Assembly: GCA_964410665.1 (NCBI GenBank)
Contig: CAYPIE010000056.1
Coordinates: 1 to 39,211, forward strand
Reading direction: 5' to 3'
Source: CAYPIE01 sp964410665
GTDB lineage: Bacteria; Planctomycetota; Planctomycetia; Gemmatales; Gemmataceae
DNA: 39,211 bases
Shown: one piece after another, positions 34,114 to 39,211 of the stretch
How the letters are laid out: each line of letters starts with the position of its first letter
Numbering within the stretch: the first letter of the stretch is position 1
The notes under the pieces: model-generated
Databases searched by the model: none
The model's input: only the letters and a program-made list of their open reading frames with translations
What the model was told of the DNA's origin: nothing
Translations under genes and position numbers: made by a program

Positions 34114-35037
34114 GTGAGCAATCCCTTCGACGCCATTCTCAAGACCCTCTTCGAAACCGCTCCCCGCCCATGGATCGATCTGGCCGGCATACAGGCGACC
34201 CAGGTGCGCATCATCGATGCCGATGTGTCGACCATCTCCGCAGCCAGCGACAAGGTGCTCCAGACCGACGAGTGCATCGTCCACTTCGACTTCCAGGCCG
34301 GCCCGGACGCCTCGCTCCCGCGACGCCTGTACGGATATAATGCCTTATTGCAACATCGCCATGAGTTGCCGGTCCTCAGCGCCGCGGTGCTTCTAAGGCC
34401 TAGGGCCCAGCTCAAGGTGATCGACGGCCGGTACCTGCGACACCTTCCCGGCCAAGCAACGCCGTATCTAAGCTTCGCCTACGAAGTGATCCGGGTGTGG
34501 CAGTTGCACGTCGAGCGACTCCTGAATGGCGGGATCAGCCTGTTGCCGCTGGCCCCCCTTGCCGACGTCAAGCGGCTGTCTTTGCCTCGGGTCATCGAGC
34601 AGATTGACCAGCGGCTCAGAGAAGTCTCCAATGCAGCGACGGTGGCCGAGCTGTGGACCGCGACCCGGATTTTGCTCGGACTGCGTTATGAAGAAGCGTT
34701 CGTCAGTCAGTTACTGCAGGGGGTGCATGGGATGGAAGAGTCGACCACCTATCAAGCGATCCTGGCCAAAGGAAAACAGTCCGGCTTGGAACAAGGCTTA
34801 GAGCAGGGCCTCGAGCAGGGCCTCGAGCAGGGCCGTCTGGAGCAGACCCAGCAACTGCTGTTGCGGCTGGGCGAGGACCGGTTCGCTTCGCCTGCCTCGC
34901 CCGAGCAGGTCACGGCCATCCGCGGGCTGACCGACCTCCCCCGTCTGGAGGAACTGGTGTTGCGCGTCGGGCATGTCCACTCCTGGACAGAACTCTTGCC
35001 AACACCCGAGAAACCCAAGCGACCGCGAAAGCGTTAG
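34114..35037 (+). CDS. Rpn-like PD-(D/E)XK nuclease-family protein
   Basis: The 307-residue product resembles the Rpn/transposase_31-like PD-(D/E)XK proteins that are multiplied in planctomycete genomes. The nuclease-like core is in residues about 5-110: LKTLFETAPRPW, DADVSTISAASDKVL, then HFDFQAG, where relatives usually have HxEFQ, so the acidic residue is Asp here. A helical middle follows, then four 12-base repeats coding LEQG (residues 225-240) and a short helical C-terminus. AGGAG 7 bases before the GTG at 34114 decides the start over the longer frame. Its stop overlaps that of the opposite-strand phosphopantetheinyl transferase by 4 bases. Activity is unproven; Rpn proteins are recombination-promoting nucleases in Escherichia coli. 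Confidence 0.75.
   Translation: MSNPFDAILKTLFETAPRPWIDLAGIQATQVRIIDADVSTISAASDKVLQTDECIVHFDFQAGPDASLPRRLYGYNALLQHRHELPVLSAAVLLRPRAQLKVIDGRYLRHLPGQATPYLSFAYEVIRVWQLHVERLLNGGISLLPLAPLADVKRLSLPRVIEQIDQRLREVSNAATVAELWTATRILLGLRYEEAFVSQLLQGVHGMEESTTYQAILAKGKQSGLEQGLEQGLEQGLEQGRLEQTQQLLLRLGEDRFASPASPEQVTAIRGLTDLPRLEELVLRVGHVHSWTELLPTPEKPKRPRKR
34786..34833 (+). repeat. Four tandem 12-base repeats coding LEQG
   Basis: Four in-frame units, TTGGAACAAGGC, TTAGAGCAGGGC, CTCGAGCAGGGC and CTCGAGCAGGGC, encode Leu-Glu-Gln-Gly four times. The last two are identical, suggesting recent slippage or duplication. Such repeats can vary in number between strains without breaking the frame. Confidence 0.85.
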
Positions 35038-35732
35038 CTTGCCTCGACCGCAAGCGCGCCCAAGTACCCCACTTCTGGGTGCAATAACTGCAGTCGCCAG
35101 CGGGTTGTCTCGATCAGCTGGCGGGGAACGTGGAGGCTCACATTCTCCGCGGTGTCAAACCAAACCTGAAAGCTGGTCGGCGGCGTCGCAAAGCCGGTGC
35201 CCAGCGCCTTCATGTAGGCTTCCTTGCATACCCAGGCGCGGAAAAACGCCCTGGTTAACTCCTTAGCCGGGACTGCCCGGAGCACCGCCACTTCTTCTGG
35301 AGTATGCACATGCTTTGCCAGGCCCAGGAAGTCCTCCAGTGGGCGAAGCTGTTCAATATCCACCCCCAACGCTCGATGGCTCACGCCGATCAAGGCCCGC
35401 CCTTGGCTATGCGATAAGTTAAAGTGGAGCGAGCCGCTTCCTTGGAGCCGTGGCTTGCCATACGGACCGTAGTCAAATAATACGTTCGCCGGGTCGCAGC
35501 CCAGTCGCTCTGCAAGCACGCAACGAAGGGCGGCCCGAGCCAGCACGAAACGCTGGTGATCCCGTGCAAACACCAAGCGAGCAGCACGAGCATCCTCTGC
35601 GATTGATAACAGCGTACGGGCCCAACGCAGCACTTTGTTCGCCGGTTCAGGGTCGAGCTGGACCAAATAAAGCTGTACGTCCGTGGCGACGTGATGAAGT
35701 GGCTCGACTAGGTCCCATACCGCACCACGCAA
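35034..35732 (-). CDS. 4'-phosphopantetheinyl transferase (Sfp type)
   Basis: The 232-residue enzyme transfers phosphopantetheine from coenzyme A to carrier proteins of polyketide, peptide or fatty acid synthases. The family motifs are present: FNLSHSQGRALIGVS, GVDIEQLRP with the metal-binding acidic residues, and FFRAWVCKEAYMKALGTG. The frame extends upstream to 35831, over the lipoprotein gene, with no good start. The TTG at 35732 lies 4 bases after the lipoprotein stop, has GGGAG about 10 bases before it, and gives the usual family length, so it is chosen with moderate certainty. No synthase or carrier protein gene is in the window, so the acceptor is unknown. Confidence 0.88.
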   Translation of the reverse strand: MRGAVWDLVEPLHHVATDVQLYLVQLDPEPANKVLRWARTLLSIAEDARAARLVFARDHQRFVLARAALRCVLAERLGCDPANVLFDYGPYGKPRLQGSGSLHFNLSHSQGRALIGVSHRALGVDIEQLRPLEDFLGLAKHVHTPEEVAVLRAVPAKELTRAFFRAWVCKEAYMKALGTGFATPPTSFQVWFDTAENVSLHVPRQLIETTRWRLQLLHPEVGYLGALAVEAS

Positions 35733-35736
35733 TCGC

Positions 35737-36324
35737 TCACTGCTCCCATTGGAGACGGGAAAGGATTTCCTGTTCCAAGGCAATCTCCCGACCACGCGGA
35801 ATCCAAGTGGTATCCTGAACCACCGGATCAATCACATCAAACTGCCGTTCCACGGTGTTCGCCGACAAAAACGAGGCATTCCCCGCCACGGCTCGAATCG
35901 GCCGCGGACGCAGGTCTTCAAGTTCCTTGAACACCTGAACGTTGACGAGATATCCTCCCGACGGTGCGGCTTGGATCTGGACCTGGGCCCGATAGCGAAT
36001 CGTTTGCCAGCTTGCGAGCAGACGTTCATAGAGATCCGGTGAGCCACGCCGCCAGAACTGAACAATGCCGGGAGCAGTGGTCGGGAAGGTCTCGATCCTT
36101 CCATCATAGCGATTAGAGTAGGCGATGTTGAAGTAGTCATCCAAGACGTCGAGGGTGGTCTCGAATATCTCCGCATAGGTGACCGGGCTCGGATCGCTGG
36201 GAGCCAGTAAGACGGGATTCTCCACCCCCGTTGCCGCGCCCGGAAACAATACCGGATTGGCCAGACGGGGACCGGAAGCACAGCCAGCGCTTAGCAGTAA
36301 CAACATCGCCAGCCAGCGCATCAT
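35737..36324 (-). CDS. Putative lipoprotein of unknown function
   Basis: The 195-residue product begins MMRWLAMLLLLSAGC, a short signal peptide with a lipobox-like SAGC (Cys15), although the usual Leu at the -3 position is replaced by Ser. The mature part has a possible NTF2-like or beta-rich segment (YAEIFETTLDVLDDYFNIAYSNRYDGRIET) and a region typical of planctomycete outer proteins (GGYLVNVQVFKELEDL). I do not recognise a named family. It should sit on the outer or inner membrane facing the periplasm. GAGGGATGGGAT lies just before the two ATGs. It is 74 bases after the McrB-type gene and 4 bases before the phosphopantetheinyl transferase on the same strand. Confidence 0.75.
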   Translation of the reverse strand: MMRWLAMLLLLSAGCASGPRLANPVLFPGAATGVENPVLLAPSDPSPVTYAEIFETTLDVLDDYFNIAYSNRYDGRIETFPTTAPGIVQFWRRGSPDLYERLLASWQTIRYRAQVQIQAAPSGGYLVNVQVFKELEDLRPRPIRAVAGNASFLSANTVERQFDVIDPVVQDTTWIPRGREIALEQEILSRLQWEQ

Positions 36325-36398
36325 ATCCCATCCCTCGCCGGTCGAACCTGCGATTCCCCCGAGACTTGCTATGCAAATGCCGGTTTTCCACAAATCTG

Positions 36399-38999
36399 TC
36401 AACCCCGAGAACGGACCCGACGGGCTGGTCGTGACTGCCACAGCTCCGCAAAACTCAGGGTCAATCGCTTGCCCGGTTGCTGCGCGGCATACTCCTCGAG
36501 CAACGGGTAAAGATGATGTTCCCAGATGGCCTGAAGCCGCGCTTCATCGAGATCGGGCACCATCAGGAAGCTATGGCCCACTTGGAAGTTTGGGCCAAGT
36601 TCCTGTTTGAGCCGCTCATTGAGCCGTTCCAGAAAAGCAACGATGCGCGGGCCAAACTCGGGCGTGTCGCTGGTGAGGTGGGTCTCGAGCCAGCCAGCCA
36701 GCACCCTCGGATCGGGCCGCATCTCCAGAAACGAGAAACGGCGACGCAGAGCCTGGTCGAGCCCGCTGATCGAACGGTCTGCCCGGTTCATGGTGCCGAT
36801 GATGGTCAGATTCGCTGGCAACTGAAACGACTGCTTGGAATAAGGTAAGGCGATGGCCTGGTCGCGATACTCGAGCAGGTAGAGCAACTCGCCGAAGATC
36901 CGCGGCAGGTTCCCTCGGTTGATCTCATCAATAATCAATACAAACAATTCGCTGGGCGACTGCGCCGCTTGCGCGGCAAAGGCCAACAGCAGGCCATCCT
37001 CCACCGGATAAGTGACTTGGGTGCGGCCATCGATCTCGATGGTCCGTGCGCGGATGCCTTCGACAAATTCCTCGTAGCAATAGCTTGGGTGAAACTGCAC
37101 CAGCCGGATCGCATCGGGCCGATCCTGCGTTAACAACCGGGCCAGGCTGCGGGCCACATGAGTTTTGCCAGTCCCAGGCACCCCCTGGAGAATGAGTTGC
37201 CGTTTGAGATGCAGCAGTTCCATGGCCTGATGCAACCAGCTGGCTGACAAATAAGTGTCACGGAGGAACGCCGCCTCATCATACATCGCGTCCGGGTCCG
37301 AGCCAGTCCGTTGCCGCAACCGTGGCAAGGGGTCGCTCTGCACCGCACAAACATATGCGGGTAGTAGACAGTCGAAGGTCAACAGGATCTCTCCTACCAG
37401 GTCATCCGAACGGAGCCGTGGGTCCTCCGGCGACAGGCTGCGGCGAGCAACCATAGCCTTGCCCATGACCCAGCTCCGCAGGTCCCCGGGTGACTGGATG
37501 GACAGTGGCGGCTCATCATCACCCATGCTGAACTGCAAATGCCGCAACGCACCACTGTGCTGCAGAGATAAAAATAATGAATCTGAATATTCTTGAGCAT
37601 TCTGTCTTAGCAACTTGCTAGCCGCGTGGGCGGTGCGACCCAGACGTAGACCAAAGTGAACCCCATGGGCATCGAGTTGCACGAAAAACTGCACATCCTC
37701 GCGCTTCCCACCCGGTTGTTGTCGATAAAAGGTCAGCCACAGAGCGGTTTGGTACGGTGCCGAACGGCCATAATCATTTTTGCAGATGCTTGAGATCGCT
37801 TTGCCGATACGCGGTTCGGTTTCCAAGCGATACCCATACTGCTGGCACAAGACCGGACGGACATAGCGATCGGTCAGCGCCTGACAAAGTTCCACCAGCG
37901 GATCGCGCACCGCAAAGCGATAGCGTTCACGCTGCTGCTCCATCCAGTCCCGCCGGTTGTGCTCGCCGAGCTCGCGTAGAAACGCGAAGGTGTCACTGCA
38001 AAAGCCATGAAAGGCGATCCGCGTCAATCGTGGTCGATTGGGAAAACTTGCTTGGCGGAGGCCCGTCTGAGGGGCAACGGCGTGCAACAGAGCCGGCAGT
38101 TCCACCAGATGCAACCGATACTGTTCCTGCAAAAACGCCGCGCCCGCGGCAAACAACGGCTCGGCGTCGGCTCCGGGAGACACTTCGGCCAAAGCGTCGT
38201 CGAGCCGCAGGTAACCGCGTTGGCTGGTCCGATCCAACGCACCCCAGCAAGTGGGAATCGTTGCATCCACGTCTGCCTCACCCATTTGACACAGCCGCTG
38301 ACGCAAAGGCGTCTCACTACGGAGCTGACGGATCCAGGCCGGCAACGTTTCAACGACACTTACCGGCGGCAAGCTCGCCGGTTCGCTTGGCAATGGCAAC
38401 TCACGCCGTTGCATGCTGGCAACCAAAATCAGAAAGTGATCGATGTCCTGCGTTTTGAGTTCCGGATATTCCTTGCGCAGCCGCTGGTATGCACTGACCG
38501 CCTGGGTCAGACTATCGATCGAGCGGTGGCTCAACAGCCCCAGTCGGCGTAATCCACGCTCGATAATCGGCAGCCAATCCGGAGTCTCTGGCTGCACTCC
38601 CCGCGCCACCGCGGCCCAGAACGAGCGGCCCACCCCCAGAACAAAGTAGGGGCCATCGCGCTGGGCACAGCGTTGCCACTTGACCCCCAGCGGAGCAGTA
38701 CCGCGTAGCCAGTGCTGGAGTCCATGCCGCAACAGACGCAGGCGTTTACGTAGGTTGGCCTCATGACAAGGCAGTGCACACACCTGACCATAAAAAGCGA
38801 GCAGCGCATCCCCCAGCTCGGTGTCGCGTGCGCGATCGAGAAACGCTTGGTGAAGCCAGCCTTCTGGAGCCGTCGCAATCGCCCGCTGCCGTGGCCCCCA
38901 GATCGGGTGGCTCGCAAACGCCGCGGCCACCTGCCCACGAGCAGGATAGAACGCTCGCAACAGCGGCATTAAGGGAAGAGACAGCACATCGCCGGGCAT
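36399..38999 (-). CDS. DUF2461-like domain fused to a McrB-type AAA+ ATPase
   Basis: The 866-residue product ends with a McrB-type AAA+ GTPase/ATPase: Walker A GVPGTGKTH (Lys612), Walker B LIIDEINRGNLPRIFGELL, sensor TMNRADRSI and arginine finger LDQALRRRFSF. Before it, at about residues 328-500, lies a DUF2461-like domain (FCSDTFAFLRELGEHNRRDW, RYRFAVRDPLVEL, CKNDYGRSAPYQTALWLTFY). The first 320 residues match nothing that I recognise. The start is the ATG at 38999; upstream in-frame sequence to a TTG at 39143 lies in repeat-like DNA and lacks a ribosome-binding site. McrB normally pairs with the nuclease McrC to cut modified DNA; no McrC is visible in the window, although it could lie beyond the right end. 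A defence role is inference. Confidence 0.85.
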   Translation of the reverse strand: MPGDVLSLPLMPLLRAFYPARGQVAAAFASHPIWGPRQRAIATAPEGWLHQAFLDRARDTELGDALLAFYGQVCALPCHEANLRKRLRLLRHGLQHWLRGTAPLGVKWQRCAQRDGPYFVLGVGRSFWAAVARGVQPETPDWLPIIERGLRRLGLLSHRSIDSLTQAVSAYQRLRKEYPELKTQDIDHFLILVASMQRRELPLPSEPASLPPVSVVETLPAWIRQLRSETPLRQRLCQMGEADVDATIPTCWGALDRTSQRGYLRLDDALAEVSPGADAEPLFAAGAAFLQEQYRLHLVELPALLHAVAPQTGLRQASFPNRPRLTRIAFHGFCSDTFAFLRELGEHNRRDWMEQQRERYRFAVRDPLVELCQALTDRYVRPVLCQQYGYRLETEPRIGKAISSICKNDYGRSAPYQTALWLTFYRQQPGGKREDVQFFVQLDAHGVHFGLRLGRTAHAASKLLRQNAQEYSDSLFLSLQHSGALRHLQFSMGDDEPPLSIQSPGDLRSWVMGKAMVARRSLSPEDPRLRSDDLVGEILLTFDCLLPAYVCAVQSDPLPRLRQRTGSDPDAMYDEAAFLRDTYLSASWLHQAMELLHLKRQLILQGVPGTGKTHVARSLARLLTQDRPDAIRLVQFHPSYCYEEFVEGIRARTIEIDGRTQVTYPVEDGLLLAFAAQAAQSPSELFVLIIDEINRGNLPRIFGELLYLLEYRDQAIALPYSKQSFQLPANLTIIGTMNRADRSISGLDQALRRRFSFLEMRPDPRVLAGWLETHLTSDTPEFGPRIVAFLERLNERLKQELGPNFQVGHSFLMVPDLDEARLQAIWEHHLYPLLEEYAAQQPGKRLTLSFAELWQSRPARRVRSRG

Positions 39000-39147
39000 A
39001 ATGCTATTCGCGGGTCTAGCGGTGCAAGTAGGTTCAGCAAAACCACTTAGGGCAAGGTTTGCTACGCAGGGTCGAGTAGGTTGCAGGGTAACACCCAAAG
39101 ACGCTTGCAGGGAGGGGAAAATGCCGTCTCGGCCAACCAGCAAGAGA

Positions 39148-39211
39148 CAGAGGCGGTTGCGGTGCGGGGAAAGAGGCAGAGGCGATTGCGGTGCGGGGAA
39201 AGAGGCAGAGG
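39148..39211. repeat. Tandem 29-base repeat at the window end
   Basis: Two consecutive 29-base units (39148-39176 and 39177-39205) differ at one base, and a partial third unit (39206-39211) is cut by the window edge. There is no spacer between units. Part of the unit occurs inverted at 40-58. The repeat probably continues beyond the window. Confidence 0.75.

Noticed and set aside
37757..38458. 233-codon open frame on the + strand
   Set aside because: Antisense to the DUF2461-McrB gene; the Arg/Pro-rich translation has no recognisable domain.
36399..38999. A complete McrBC restriction system
   Set aside because: No McrC-type nuclease is encoded in the window; only the ATPase part is supported.
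39148..39211. CRISPR array
   Set aside because: The 29-base units are directly adjacent with no spacers, and no cas gene is in the window.

Overview
The window is about 39.2 kb of moderately GC-rich bacterial DNA, densely packed with roughly 33 protein genes on both strands. No rRNA, tRNA, CRISPR array, insertion sequence or phage gene was recognised. Gene content points to a planctomycete: a secreted DUF1080 protein, two membrane Ser/Thr kinases with a 'DMG' activation motif and a shared N-terminal helical domain, a kinase fused to a tubulin-like domain, secreted vWA proteins, a CE15-type esterase, hopanoid genes and an Rpn-type PD-(D/E)XK protein with LEQG repeats. A Gemmata-like lineage is an inference from family content, not from a marker gene.

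Layout. 1-7.4 kb: DUF1080 protein (+); queC with a small membrane protein, thiolase, DUF1990, LON-domain and DUF309 genes (all -); a GspF/PilC-like membrane protein and a YbjN-domain protein (+). 7.5-15.4 kb: a 3-hydroxyisobutyrate-dehydrogenase-type oxidoreductase (-), then a + strand block of secreted vWA protein, response regulator, histidine kinase, DUF3891 protein, second vWA paralog and methyltransferase. The first three are joined by 4-base start/stop overlaps. 15.4-21 kb: CE15-like esterase (-), HAD phosphatase, ABC exporter pair, endonuclease III and uracil-DNA glycosylase (+). 21-31 kb: secreted HEAT-repeat protein, the 1171-residue kinase-tubulin fusion, scpA, a single-domain receiver and two collinear membrane Ser/Thr kinases (all +). 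31-39 kb: squalene-hopene cyclase with hpnH (-), the Rpn-like protein (+), then a - strand series of DUF2461-McrB fusion, lipoprotein and Sfp-type phosphopantetheinyl transferase.

How genes may work together. The vWA/two-component block looks like one signalling unit, in which a secreted metal-binding-type protein is made together with the sensor kinase. The 21-31 kb stretch gathers three kinases, a receiver and a condensin subunit around a kinase-tubulin fusion, suggesting phosphorylation-linked cytoskeletal or chromosome functions; this is inference from proximity only. shc and hpnH catalyse consecutive steps, squalene to hopene to adenosylhopane. nth and ung are adjacent base-excision repair enzymes.

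The two most unusual proteins are the kinase-tubulin fusion (22337-25852) and the DUF2461-McrB fusion without a visible McrC (36399-38999). The two window ends carry inverted copies of the same 19-base sequence, so the window may be a contig that ends in a dispersed repeat. Many starts were moved inward from the longest reading frame because of a clear Shine-Dalgarno sequence; the reason is given in each entry.
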